Assembly: GCA_016872285.1 (NCBI GenBank) | Contig: VGZZ01000001.1 | Coordinates: 1 to 34,235, forward strand | DNA from: SAR202 cluster bacterium | GTDB lineage: Bacteria; Chloroflexota; Dehalococcoidia; Lucifugimonadales; GCA-2712585 | Direction: 5' to 3' | Length of the DNA stretch: 34,235 bases | Shown: positions 15,629 through 23,880 of the stretch, in pieces | How the letters are laid out: each line of letters starts with the position of its first letter | How positions within the stretch are numbered: position 1 is the stretch's first letter | Position numbers and translations under genes: made by a program | Notes under the pieces: generated by a model | The model's input: only the letters and a program-made list of their open reading frames with translations | Databases searched by the model: none | Told to the model about the DNA's origin: nothing

Positions 15629-16296
15629 ACCTCTGGTACAACGCCTGGATGCTCTACGGTAAGCTCACCTTCAACACCCTTGCTCAGTGGAAAGTGGAAG
15701 GCCGGGAGAACATCCCGCCCAAAGGCCCCCTGCTGGTCGTTTCCAACCACCTCAGCAACGGCGACTCTCCCGTCGTCATGGTCGCCTTTAACCGGCCCCT
15801 CCACGCCCTGGCCAAAGACGACCTCTTCAAGCACCGACTCTTCGGCGCCTACCTGTGTTCTATGGGCGCCCACTCCGTCAACCCTGACGGCACCGACAAG
15901 GCTGCCATCCGATGGGCCCTGCGCCTCCTTGCCCAGGACCGGGCCATCCTTATGTTCCCTGAGGGCACCCGCAGCCAGAAGCCCGGCATGAGGCCCGCCT
16001 ACGTCGGCGTCGCCTACCTCGCCCTTAAGTCCCAGGCCCCTATCGTCCCCGTCGCCCTCACCGGCACTGAAGGCATCGGCCCCATTTGGCGTCTCACTAT
16101 TCCCCTCTGCCCCATCCACGTACGCATCGGTCAGCCCTTCACCCTCCCCATCATTGAGGGTAAGCTGGGGAAACCCATCCTCCAGCAAATGACAGACCTC
16201 ATCATGTCCCGAGTCGCCGCCCTCCTCCCCCCCGATTATCGCGGCCACTACGCCTTCCCCAACTCCACACCCCAACAGTCAAGCCCGAATATCTAA
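15625..16296 (+). CDS. plsC: 1-acyl-sn-glycerol-3-phosphate acyltransferase
   Basis: Predicted 223-residue acyltransferase that acylates lysophosphatidate at position 2 to give phosphatidic acid. The catalytic motif NHLSNGD has His42 and Asp47, and the substrate-binding motif FPEGTRS is at 111-117; the third block IVPVALTGTEG is at about 140-150. The N-terminal segment WYNAWMLYGKLTFNTLAQW is amphipathic and could anchor the protein to the membrane. GTG 15625 overlaps the cmk stop. The same cmk-plsC order occurs in several bacterial groups. No terminator hairpin is seen right after the stop. Confidence 0.92.
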   Translation: MNLWYNAWMLYGKLTFNTLAQWKVEGRENIPPKGPLLVVSNHLSNGDSPVVMVAFNRPLHALAKDDLFKHRLFGAYLCSMGAHSVNPDGTDKAAIRWALRLLAQDRAILMFPEGTRSQKPGMRPAYVGVAYLALKSQAPIVPVALTGTEGIGPIWRLTIPLCPIHVRIGQPFTLPIIEGKLGKPILQQMTDLIMSRVAALLPPDYRGHYAFPNSTPQQSSPNI

Positions 16297-16388
16297 TATC
16301 AAGGACTCCACTCGTAATACCCACAATCCTTTCCTTCATGGTGATTATAGATATATGAACCGTGTTCGGTAATAAACAGACCGCTAAT

Positions 16389-16437
16389 GTCATTCTGAGA
16401 CGCAGTCGAAGAATCTAATCGCCGTGACTGTTGCCTC
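16389..16437 (+). repeat. Family B repeat (full copy)
   Basis: GTCATTCTGAGACGCAGTCG, then AAGAATCTAATCGCCGTGA. About 40 bases are identical to the copy at 20954. Confidence 0.85.
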
Positions 16438-16467
16438 GCTTCTTTCATCACTACCAACGAAAGCTTT

Positions 16468-16494
16468 GTCATTCCGAGCGCAGTCGAGGAATCT
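16468..16494 (+). repeat. Family B repeat (short copy)
   Basis: GTCATTCCGAGCGCAGTCG, then AGGAATCT. It is in direct orientation 79 bases after the previous copy and lacks the TAATCGCCGTG extension. Confidence 0.75.
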
Positions 16495-16705
16495 GTTATG
16501 ACTGAAACTTAGCTGGGCATATCACTGACACGCCACGCATATCTCCTTGCCTACCCGCGTTATCAACACCCCAGAACTGGCATGAGCCTCCCTTTTAGAA
16601 GAAGGCTGGCTCATCCAATTGTCACACACCTTGCTTAGCCTAATTGAGCAGTCGAAATAGTCCTGCCTGTAGCTTTGCAAATCTGTACCTTTCGCCTGTT
16701 GCATG

Positions 16706-16711
16706 TATAAT
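16706..16711 (+). promoter_or_regulatory. -10 box upstream of dnaG-rpoD
   Basis: TATAAT preceded by ATG, in the same TG-TATAAT context as the cmk promoter. It lies 57 nt before the dnaG TTG. No good -35 is visible. Confidence 0.35.
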
Positions 16712-16767
16712 CGAAGGGGGTATTCCGCCCAAAATTAACCCAAGAGAACACTTGAGCTAATTACATC

Positions 16768-18552
16768 TTGGCAATCCTTGATGAAATAAAAGCCCGCCTG
16801 GACATCGTCGACCTGGTGTCCCAGTACGTGCCATTGCAAAAGTCCGGCGCCAGCTATAAGGCCCTCTGCCCCTTCCACAACGAGAGGACCCCATCCTTCC
16901 ACGTCTTTCCCAACCGCCAGACCTGGCGCTGCTTCGGCGCCTGCGCCGCCGGCGGAGACGCTTTCACCTTCGTCATGCGAAAGGAGAACCTGGACTTCCC
17001 CCAGACCCTCAAGCTCCTCGCCGACCGCGTCGGCGTCGTCCTCCCTACCCGCAAAGCCGCCTCCCATGACGATGCCCTGGTTAAAATTAACGAGGCCGCA
17101 GCCAGGTATTTCTCCCAGCATCTCAAATCCCCCGCGGGCGCCAAGGCCCTCGACTACCTCAAAGGCCGCGGCCTCACCTCCAAGACCATCGACGCCTTTC
17201 AGCTAGGCCTTAGCCCCAGCGACGGCCAGGCCCTCAAACGTCATCTCGTCTCCCTGGGCTACAAAGAGGAGCAGCTAGTCCTGGCCGGTCTCATGGCCCA
17301 GGCCACCGACGGCGGACACCAAGACCTCTTCCGCCGCCGCCTCATCTTCCCCATCTGGAACGCTGACGGCCAGCTCGCTGGCTTCGGCGGCCGCTCCATG
17401 GACGACTCGCCCCCCAAATATCTCAACTCCCGCCAGGGCCCCCTCTTCGACAAGGGCCGCATCCTCTTCGCCTATCACCTCGCCCTGCCCTCCATCCGGG
17501 AGAAGGGCCAGGCCGTAGTAGTTGAAGGTTATATGGACGCCATCGTCGCCCACCAGGAAGGCTTTGCCAACGTCATCGCCTCCATGGGCACCTCCCTGAC
17601 AGAACATCAGGCTGTCACGCTGAAAAGCGTCACCAAAGAAGTCGTCCTGGCCCTGGACCCGGACGCCGCCGGCCAGGAGGCTACCCTTAGAGGCCTAGAA
17701 TCCGCCTGGCAAGCCTTGCAGGGTCGTCCTGTAGCTCAATCTCGTGGCGTCACCCTCTACGAGCGGCCAAAAGGCCCCACCCTTAAGGTCGCGCCGCTTC
17801 CAGAAGGTGTGGATCCAGACGAAATTATTTTGAAGAGTAAGAATGAGTGGGACGGCATTACCAACGGTGCCCTAACTCTATGGGACTTCCTGAAGTCCTA
17901 TGTCCCCAAAAGGTTTGATATTTCTGCCCCTGAGGGGAAAGACCGCACAGCTAGAATGATGATGAACATAGTCCATTGGACAACCAATGGCTTTGACCAG
18001 GACCGCTACCTGAACGAGCTGGCTGCCCTCCTTGGCGTCAGCCCCTCTATGCTAACCTCCCACTATGGCCAGCCCAAAGCTGCCCCGACGCGAAGGAACA
18101 CTCCCAAGCCTGCCTCCAACGGCGCCGTCGCCCCCTTCGAAAAGCTAAACCAGGACCCCCTGGAGGAATACTCCCTCGCCCTCCTCCTTCAGGTGGCCCA
18201 GCTAGAGTCCGCTGCCTCCAGCCTCCGGTCCGAGCATTTCACCCGCCCCGAGAACCGGGAGGTCTTCTCCCACTGGCTCAAAGGCGCACCGCCGGAGCTT
18301 TTGGACCAGGACATCACCGCCCACTATTCCCATCTCTCCAGCAAGACCCTGCCTCCTTCCAACTCCAAGGAAAAAGAGGCGGCCTTCCAGCACTGCGCGC
18401 GGCGACTGGAGGAGCGCCGCCTTCGACGCCTTAAGGAAGAGGAAGCGCTCCGTCTGGCGGATATGGACCCCGGTGATATCTCTCAGCACCAGGATGAAAT
18501 CCTTCGTGTGAATCAGGACATAGAAGCACTCTTTAAGACTAGGAGTGGATAG
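16768..18552 (+). CDS. dnaG: DNA primase
   Basis: Predicted 594-residue primase that makes RNA primers at the replication fork. The N-terminal CHC2 zinc domain has Cys34, His37, Cys55 and Cys59 (CPFH ... CFGAC). The last pair is spaced CxxxC, one residue longer than the CxxC of E. coli or Bacillus primases. The TOPRIM domain shows VVEGYMDAI (Glu253) and LALDPDAAG (Asp297, Asp299), which bind catalytic metal. The C-terminal helicase-interaction region (about 460-594) is divergent. The start is TTG 16768 because homology (MAILDEIKARLDIVDLVSQY) begins there; the ribosome binding site is weak. rpoD begins 3 nt after the stop, the classic dnaG-rpoD arrangement. Codons from about 17740 to 18060 are less C-rich than the rest. 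Confidence 0.95.
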   Translation: MAILDEIKARLDIVDLVSQYVPLQKSGASYKALCPFHNERTPSFHVFPNRQTWRCFGACAAGGDAFTFVMRKENLDFPQTLKLLADRVGVVLPTRKAASHDDALVKINEAAARYFSQHLKSPAGAKALDYLKGRGLTSKTIDAFQLGLSPSDGQALKRHLVSLGYKEEQLVLAGLMAQATDGGHQDLFRRRLIFPIWNADGQLAGFGGRSMDDSPPKYLNSRQGPLFDKGRILFAYHLALPSIREKGQAVVVEGYMDAIVAHQEGFANVIASMGTSLTEHQAVTLKSVTKEVVLALDPDAAGQEATLRGLESAWQALQGRPVAQSRGVTLYERPKGPTLKVAPLPEGVDPDEIILKSKNEWDGITNGALTLWDFLKSYVPKRFDISAPEGKDRTARMMMNIVHWTTNGFDQDRYLNELAALLGVSPSMLTSHYGQPKAAPTRRNTPKPASNGAVAPFEKLNQDPLEEYSLALLLQVAQLESAASSLRSEHFTRPENREVFSHWLKGAPPELLDQDITAHYSHLSSKTLPPSNSKEKEAAFQHCARRLEERRLRRLKEEEALRLADMDPGDISQHQDEILRVNQDIEALFKTRSG

Positions 18553-18555
18553 ATA

Positions 18556-20142
18556 ATGGCAACCCCCAGAAAATCTAGAAGCAAACAGAAAAGTGAAGAA
18601 CAGTTCCTCGATACCTTAGGTGAAGAAGAGCAGCGAGGCGTCGGCATTGAGCAGCCCGCTCCCATCGCCATCCCTGAACCCACCGACGACATGGAGCACG
18701 AGGACGGCCGCTACATGGGCCGCCTCCCCGTCGAGGCCGAAGCCCCCGCCGCCGACTGGGAAGACCCCAAAGCCGAGGAGTTTCCCGCCGCCGCCGGACC
18801 TCGCGATGAAGAGCTCGCCGAGCAGGAAGAGGAGCCGGAGTGGGAACCCAGCCTTGAAGGCACCGAGGTCCTGGACGACCCCGTCCGCATGTACCTCCGT
18901 GAGATTGGCCGCGTTCAGCTCCTCACCTCCAAGGATGAGCGCGTCCTCGCCCGCAGAATGGAAGGCGGCAAACAGCTCACCACCCTCAAGGCGGAGTTGG
19001 AGGCTCGCACTGGCCGTCCTCCCCGCGCCTGGGAGATGACCCACCAGCTCCTCCAGCGTGTGGTGGACGCCGGCCCCCTCATCGCCTCCCTCGCCAAGCA
19101 CCTCGGCCTTCCCAAAAATCTTAACCTCCGCCAGATCACCGGCAATCAGAAGCTCCGCGACGCCATTGACGTCATCCTCGATCCGGAGCTTATGGCCAAA
19201 GTAGCCCACGACCTCAAAAAGCCCCAGGCCGATGTCGATAAGGCCGTCATCAACCTCTCCCTGGATAGCTGGGTCCTGCCTCCCGAGGCCGTCGAGATTT
19301 TAGAGGACAGCACCATAAGCAAAATCCTCACCAATCTGGACTCCGGCGAGCTTCAAGACACCCTCCCCAGGCTGGAACCCCTCTTCAGGGCCAGCTTCCT
19401 CCGCGTCCAGGCCGAGGCCGACCGCGCCGAGGCCCACCTCACTGAGGCCAACCTCCGCCTGGTGGTCAGCGTCGCCAAAAAATACATCGGCCGCGGCATG
19501 TCTCTTCTCGACCTCATCCAGGAAGGCAACATCGGCCTCATCCGCGCCGTGGAGAAGTTTGACTACCGCAAGGGCTACAAGTTCTCCACCTACGCCACCT
19601 GGTGGATTCGACAGGCCATCACACGCGCCATCGCGGACCAGGCCCGCACTATCCGCATCCCCGTCCACATGGTGGAGACCATCAACAAGCTCATGCGCCA
19701 CCACCGACGCCTCCTCCAGGACTACGGGCGCGAGCCTAGCCCGGACGAGATCGGCAAAGTCATGGAGCTTACCTCCGACCGTGTTGAGGAAATCCTGAAA
19801 ATCTCCCAGGAGCCTGTCTCCCTCCAGACCCCCATCGGCGAGGAGGAGGACTCCCACCTCGGCGACTTCATCGAAGACCAGAGTGCCCCCGCCCCCTCTG
19901 AGGCCGCCTCCTTCCAGCTCCTCAAAGAACAGATCGACGATGTCCTCCACACCCTCACCGACCGCGAGCGCCGCGTCCTTCAGCTTCGCTTCGGCCTGGA
20001 AGACGGCCGCAGCCGCACCCTGGAGGAAGTGGGCCGCGAATTTGGCGTCACCCGCGAGCGCATCCGCCAAATCGAAGCCAAAGCCCTCCGCAAACTCCGC
20101 CACCCCACCCGCTCCCGCAAACTCAAAGACTTCCTGGACTAG
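18556..20142 (+). CDS. rpoD: Primary RNA polymerase sigma factor (sigma-70, group 1)
   Basis: Predicted 528-residue housekeeping sigma factor. Residues 1-105 are an acidic low-complexity head in place of a clear region 1.1. Region 1.2 is at about 107-140 ([17 protein letters not shown]), a non-conserved insert covers about 141-295, region 2 is at 296-372 with the -10 recognition and melting helix [20 protein letters not shown], region 3 is at about 380-455, and region 4 is at 465-525 with the helix-turn-helix [17 protein letters not shown] that reads the -35 box. All core and promoter contacts look intact, so the genome should use ordinary TTGACA/TATAAT promoters, consistent with boxes seen in the window. 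ATG 18556 is 3 nt after the dnaG stop. Confidence 0.96.
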   Translation: MATPRKSRSKQKSEEQFLDTLGEEEQRGVGIEQPAPIAIPEPTDDMEHEDGRYMGRLPVEAEAPAADWEDPKAEEFPAAAGPRDEELAEQEEEPEWEPSLEGTEVLDDPVRMYLREIGRVQLLTSKDERVLARRMEGGKQLTTLKAELEARTGRPPRAWEMTHQLLQRVVDAGPLIASLAKHLGLPKNLNLRQITGNQKLRDAIDVILDPELMAKVAHDLKKPQADVDKAVINLSLDSWVLPPEAVEILEDSTISKILTNLDSGELQDTLPRLEPLFRASFLRVQAEADRAEAHLTEANLRLVVSVAKKYIGRGMSLLDLIQEGNIGLIRAVEKFDYRKGYKFSTYATWWIRQAITRAIADQARTIRIPVHMVETINKLMRHHRRLLQDYGREPSPDEIGKVMELTSDRVEEILKISQEPVSLQTPIGEEEDSHLGDFIEDQSAPAPSEAASFQLLKEQIDDVLHTLTDRERRVLQLRFGLEDGRSRTLEEVGREFGVTRERIRQIEAKALRKLRHPTRSRKLKDFLD

Positions 20143-20151
20143 CTTCTCCTC

Positions 20152-20215
20152 CCTTATCTGGTTCTCCCCCTTCGGCCTTCAGGCCGAAGGGGGAGAAGGT
20201 CGCCGCGCTTAAGTA
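20152..20215. repeat. Family A repeat hairpin after rpoD
   Basis: Perfect 17-bp stem, TTCTCCCCCTTCGGCCT (20162-20178) with its complement (20181-20197), after the lead-in TTATCTGG and before AGGTCGCCGC. It starts about 20 nt after the rpoD stop and may serve as its terminator, although no U run follows. Confidence 0.8.
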
Positions 20216-20293
20216 GACGCCACGCAGTACAGAACCACTGTATGCTCACCGCATCCCAGGCCATCCCCTAGTCTCTTTGGACTATTGCCTGCC

Positions 20294-20327
20294 TTTCACC
20301 CATTATGTAAATTTCACCCATGGTGAA
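20294..20327. promoter_or_regulatory. Possible autoregulatory operator overlapping the marR start
   Basis: TTTCACCCAT occurs twice (20294-20303 and 20312-20321), 18 bases apart. The second copy forms the perfect inverted repeat TTCACC-CAT-GGTGAA (20313-20327), which covers the ATG at 20320. Symmetric sites overlapping their own start are common for MarR regulators; binding here is inferred. Confidence 0.4.
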
Positions 20328-20812
20328 CATTTCAACCCACATCCACAATCCCCTGCCACGACAGGGCGACGCCCGAAAGCTCATCCACCTCCTCGAAAGC
20401 CTCTCTGAGCGCGTCGGCCCCTACATCCTCGAGTCCGGCGCCCCCGTGGAGTTGACCCTCCAGCAAATCCGCGCCCTCGCCCTCCTCAAACGCGGCCCCC
20501 GCAATATCAGCCACCTCGCCGAGCAGCTAGGCATGACCCCCCTCCGCCGCCACCAGCTTCCTGGACCGCCTCGAAGACAAGGGCCTCGTGCAGCGCTTTG
20601 ACGACCCCGACGACCGCCGCGTCGTCAAGTGCGGCCTCACCCCCCTGGGCCGCGAAGAGTCCCAGTCCCTAAATCAAATCGACCGGCAGCGTATAGGCTA
20701 CCTCGTCAACCTCCTGAGCAACAGCGAGTTGGAGGCCATCTCCCACGCCCTCGACGTCCTCCTCTCCGCCTTCGACCGCGAGACCGCCTCCCTCGTTGAC
20801 CCCCGCCCTTAA
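20320..20812 (+). pseudogene. MarR family transcriptional regulator, frameshifted
   Basis: Two overlapping frames together encode one MarR protein. The first frame (from ATG 20320) gives the dimerization helices and the start of the winged helix (LTLQQIRALALL ... ISHLAEQLGMTP). It then runs into nonsense. The second frame (in use from about 20544, stop at 20812) continues with SAATSFLDRLEDKGLVQRF, the recognition helix and wing, then DDPDDRRVVKCGLTPLGREE, the typical MarR wing end. The switch falls in a run of six C (20537-20542). With five C the whole would read as a 163-residue intact protein. It may be an assembly or sequencing error, a true null allele, or a slippery phase-variable tract. 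The gene is monocistronic and downstream of rpoD. Confidence 0.85.
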
Positions 20813-20953
20813 GCCACCCGTCTCAGCCGCTGGTTACATACATGACAACCAAGTGTGTGTAATTGTCATAGGAGTTACGCACTTGAATCTCGTTTCATAT
20901 TCGGTTCAAGCGTCGCCACACCCACGATTCGTAGCCAACTGCGTAAGTCCTAT

Positions 20954-21005
20954 GTCATTCTGAGACGCAGTCGAAGAATCTAATCGCCGTGAAGGCTGCC
21001 ACGCT
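20954..21005 (+). repeat. Family B repeat (full copy)
   Basis: It is identical over about 40 bases to the copy at 16389 (GTCATTCTGAGACGCAGTCG, then AAGAATCTAATCGCCGTGA), followed by GGCTGCCACGC. Confidence 0.85.
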
Positions 21006-21035
21006 CCACTCTCGCTTCTACCCTGGCACCAAAAT

Positions 21036-21060
21036 GTAGGGGCGAGGTCCCCTCGCCCGT
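21036..21060. repeat. Short palindromic repeat TAGGGGCGAG...CTCGCCC
   Basis: GGGCGAG (21040-21046) pairs with CTCGCCC (21052-21058) around GTCCC. The TAGGGGCGAGG form is a known kind of dispersed repeat; only this clear copy is in the window. Confidence 0.55.
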
Positions 21061-21108
21061 CCCTTCCTCCCTCCCCTTTCCACACCCCTCCCTCTCCCCC
21101 TCCCGCCC

Positions 21109-23169
21109 CTAACTCCCCTTCCCCATCTCCACCGTGTACCGCGCCGCCTGGCTGCTGTGCCGGCTCATGCTCCCCACCACCAGCACCGCCTCCTCCAGCC
21201 CGGCCACATCCTTTATCTCAACGCTCCCATCATTCCCCTTATCCAACTCCACCCGCTTCGCTGACTTCACCCCGCCCCTAGTCTCCACCAGCCACACCGC
21301 ATACCCCTGCTCAAACCTGTTGTCCGTAAGATAAAACCCCTCCGGCGTCCATCCCCCTGCGCTCGACGTATCGTCCAACAGCTTGATCTCCGGTATCGAA
21401 ACATTGTCTACGCAGAACCCGGCTCCTCCCGTGGCGTCGTCAGTAACGTAATTAAGCCGCAGCAGCGCCTTCTTCCCCGCGTACGCCGACAGATCTATAC
21501 TGTCCACAGCCCAGCTCTGGCTGGCCCCTGAATACCCGGGCCCAAACCCGTTCCCCACCGGGTTCTGCTCCACCGCCAGCCTCCCCTTCAAAATATCCCA
21601 GGTCACCCCGCCGTCCGTGGACACCAGCACATACCCGTAGTCCCAGTCCTGCTCAATGTCATACCACAGCCTCAGTTCCAGCGTGGCCCGCTGCGCCGCC
21701 GTCAGGTCTATCTCCCGAGTCAGCGTCGTGCTTATCGAATCCCCTCGATTGCTCCACCAGCACTTCCCTCCGTCCAGCGGCTCCACCGGCATCAACTGCG
21801 ACGACGCCTCGCCGTTAAATCTGACCACCGACGGCTCTTTCACGTTCAGCTTTATGTACCGCGCCGAGTATTGCGGCTGCGCCAGTGTCGCCTTCTCGCC
21901 CGACGACAGATTATTGGTCGGCGTCGCCGCTATCTTCAGGTTGTCGTAGCCCAGAGGTCCGGCCTTGCTCTCGCCCATATAGTTGGCCGCCACCCATCGA
22001 GAGAACAGCCCGTCGAAGTCCTCCTTCGACCCTATCTTCTTAAGGTATTCCTCCACAGCGTATATGCCAGCCTCCTCCACCTCCCCCAGCATAGTCAGGT
22101 CGTTGTCCCTGGCATGCTGCCCCCGCAAAAACTCCGAGAATAGAAAGGCCGCGCCGTAGTTGGCCGAGCTGTTGGTGATGCTCAGCGGCCAGTGCACCAG
22201 CGACACCGGCTGCGACCCCAAAAACGCCCCCACCGTGAACGGCACCCGCCCGTACAGCAGCTCCGCCACCTGGGAAAGCCCCTCGTTCAGCCACGTCTCC
22301 TGCCCGCCGTTGATGTTCCATTGCGACGCGTGCTGCAACTCGTGGGCTAGCGTCGCCATGTACTCCGGCGACCCCACTCCCAGCGCCGTCACGCTGATGT
22401 ATATCATCTTCTTTTCGTTGCTCAGCAGATGCACCGACTTGGGGTACTCGTCCGACGAGCTGTAATACCCTCCCACACCCCTAAGCTTCGCATGGAGAAT
22501 CACCACTCTATGCCCCGGCGCCGCGTTCTCAGGCCACAGTGGCCCAAAGGTCTTCGTCACCATCGGATAGACCTTCTCCTCAAATTCCTTCGCCGACTGC
22601 TCCAGCCTGGCCCGGTCCACCGTCACCCCTTCCTGGAAATACCAGTAGGCGTGTTCCGACACAAGCTCTAGCTTCGCCTTGATAACCTCAGACTTCACAT
22701 CCACCTGGACCATAATCGTGAAGGTCTCGTTGTGCCCCGACTCTAACCGGAGCGGCGGCTGCGTGTAATCAAACCCCTGTATCGGCCTCGCCGTCTTCAA
22801 CGACAGCGCCCTGGCCAGCTCATACAGGTCCCGCTTTGTGGGCCGCGGCACACCTGCTAGTGGTGGCGCCGGCGTTGGTGTGGGCATCGCCGTAGGCGTT
22901 GGAGTAGGCGTGGCCGTGACCGTGGGCGCAGGCGTAGTGGCGGTAGTCGCCGTTGCCGCGGGCGTTCTGTTAGGTGTCGCTGATGGTAGGGGCGTGGCCG
23001 TCGATGTTGCCATCGGCGCCAATGTCGGCGTCTCGCTTGGCGTCGCCATGCTCCCTCGATTGCACCCCGCCACCAAAAGCGTCAGCCCTCCAACCAGTAA
23101 CACGGCCAGGACCACGGCATAAAACGCTCGCGGCTTTCTCAACCCGTCCATCCTACGTCTTATTATCAC
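21109..23169 (-). CDS. Secreted HExxH metallopeptidase lipoprotein (M6/gluzincin-like)
   Basis: Predicted 686-residue exported zinc peptidase. Signal segment AFYAVVLAVLLVGGLTLLVAGC ends in a lipobox with Cys36. Residues about 42-105 are a Thr/Pro/Ala-rich linker (TPTPTPTAMPTPTPAPP) that would hold the enzyme off the membrane. The catalytic motif HELQH is at 276-280, with the downstream ligand Glu296 in NEGLSQ, so it is a gluzincin. The C-terminal half (about 470-610) has paired beta-sandwich features (TLELRLWYDIEQDWDYGYV ... FCVDNVSIP) like those in immune-inhibitor-A (M6) proteases and MAM/jelly-roll domains. The start is GTG 23169; ATG 23151 would also leave a good signal peptide. The role is probably extracellular protein degradation. 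The gene is monocistronic. Confidence 0.82.
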   Translation of the reverse strand: MIIRRRMDGLRKPRAFYAVVLAVLLVGGLTLLVAGCNRGSMATPSETPTLAPMATSTATPLPSATPNRTPAATATTATTPAPTVTATPTPTPTAMPTPTPAPPLAGVPRPTKRDLYELARALSLKTARPIQGFDYTQPPLRLESGHNETFTIMVQVDVKSEVIKAKLELVSEHAYWYFQEGVTVDRARLEQSAKEFEEKVYPMVTKTFGPLWPENAAPGHRVVILHAKLRGVGGYYSSSDEYPKSVHLLSNEKKMIYISVTALGVGSPEYMATLAHELQHASQWNINGGQETWLNEGLSQVAELLYGRVPFTVGAFLGSQPVSLVHWPLSITNSSANYGAAFLFSEFLRGQHARDNDLTMLGEVEEAGIYAVEEYLKKIGSKEDFDGLFSRWVAANYMGESKAGPLGYDNLKIAATPTNNLSSGEKATLAQPQYSARYIKLNVKEPSVVRFNGEASSQLMPVEPLDGGKCWWSNRGDSISTTLTREIDLTAAQRATLELRLWYDIEQDWDYGYVLVSTDGGVTWDILKGRLAVEQNPVGNGFGPGYSGASQSWAVDSIDLSAYAGKKALLRLNYVTDDATGGAGFCVDNVSIPEIKLLDDTSSAGGWTPEGFYLTDNRFEQGYAVWLVETRGGVKSAKRVELDKGNDGSVEIKDVAGLEEAVLVVGSMSRHSSQAARYTVEMGKGS

Positions 23170-23583
23170 AGCCTGAATTTGCTCTCTTGTCTCTTCGATT
23201 CAGTGTCAACACCATTTATTGCGAAGCCTAGCATACAATCTATAAGTTAATGTGGATTCCCCCGGGCGAGCATCCTTGATTCAACTATTCAGCCCTTTGA
23301 TTCTATTTGCTTAGGGGTCTTACAAACAAAGTTCGATGCTGTGTCGCTTCCCAGTAACCTTCAGGTCCTCTCCTCCCTTGAGGGGGAGAGTTAGAAAGGG
23401 GGGTCAGGGTCTCGGTAGGGCGGGAGTACTGCTCATCACCTCTAAACAACTATTGAGCCTCCTCTATTTAAATACGTCCCACTTCTCTCCTTTGTTTCCT
23501 GCGCAGAGGCCCTTGTATCCCACCAAATATAGGCTAAACTATATCCAGCCTGACCTATACATTAAGAGTAACCCACCGAGCAT
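23170..23583. other. Intergenic region with a family A repeat
   Basis: This 414-base gap lies between two divergent genes and must hold both promoters. A repeat occupies 23362-23425 (listed separately), and the rest is comparatively A+T rich. No gene is seen. Confidence 0.6.
23362..23425. repeat. Family A repeat (AGGTCCTCTCC subtype)
   Basis: CTCTCCTCCC and GGGGGAGAG flank TTGA (23368-23390), then TTAGAAAGGGGGGTCAGGGT. It is nearly the same as 27161-27225 and as the 30590-30670 copy inside mutL. Confidence 0.8.
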
Positions 23584-23799
23584 ATGGACAATAACACATC
23601 AGCAAACACTCCCAAAACCCTCACCCGGCGCCGTGTCCTCGGCATCACCCTCCTGGGCGCCGCTGGCCTCGCCGTCATGGGCACCGCCCTCAAGGGTCTC
23701 CCGGGGTTCCTGAAGCGCAATCCTGCCCCTGCCGACGGCCCCACCAAAGACCTCCCACAAGACTCCATCTTCCAGCCTCGGCAAAACAAAAAATCCTAA
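23584..23799 (+). CDS. Small protein with twin-arginine-type signal (71 aa)
   Basis: Predicted 71-residue protein: a polar start, then TRRRVLGITLLGAAGLAVMG (residues 14-33), which has the arginine pair, hydrophobic core and small residues of a twin-arginine signal or membrane anchor, then a short polar tail ending in LPQDSIFQPRQNKKS. A tail this short without an obvious cofactor site suggests a membrane-anchored small subunit or an accessory peptide rather than an enzyme. I do not recognise a named family. A strong terminator follows 23 nt after the stop, which supports a real gene. No clear ribosome binding site precedes ATG 23584. Confidence 0.65.
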   Translation: MDNNTSANTPKTLTRRRVLGITLLGAAGLAVMGTALKGLPGFLKRNPAPADGPTKDLPQDSIFQPRQNKKS

Positions 23800-23822
23800 T
23801 AGCTCATCACCTGACCATCGTG

Positions 23823-23853
23823 AAAAGACCTCCAGGATTTTGGAGGTCTTTTT
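23823..23853. terminator. Bidirectional terminator between convergent genes
   Basis: AAAAGACCTCCA (23823-23834) pairs with TGGAGGTCTTTT (23841-23852) around GGATTT, followed by TAATT. The A run on the other side gives a U run on the minus strand, so it can also end the methyltransferase transcript at 23881. Confidence 0.92.
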
Positions 23854-23880
23854 AATTCCTATCGCTCTTGCTCGCTTGGT

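Larger units (their letters stand above)
16297..16767. other. Intergenic region between plsC and dnaG
   Basis: This 471-base gap has two family-B repeats (16389 and 16468) and a -10 hexamer at 16706, listed separately. The middle part, 16500-16700, shows no convincing gene. A 60-codon minus-strand frame there has no coding character. I see no tRNA. Confidence 0.6.

Noticed and set aside
15439-16275. Long minus-strand frame opposite cmk and plsC
   Set aside because: It is a shadow of two well-supported genes, with no recognisable domain.
16522-16704. Minus-strand 60-residue frame upstream of dnaG
   Set aside because: It has no ribosome binding site, hydrophobic pattern or family resemblance.
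19300-20103. Long minus-strand frame opposite rpoD
   Set aside because: It is a shadow of rpoD with the same low-complexity pattern.
20880-20960. Possible short TTG-start peptide downstream of marR with a GGAG site
   Set aside because: Only about 26 codons without any pattern, and it runs into a repeat.
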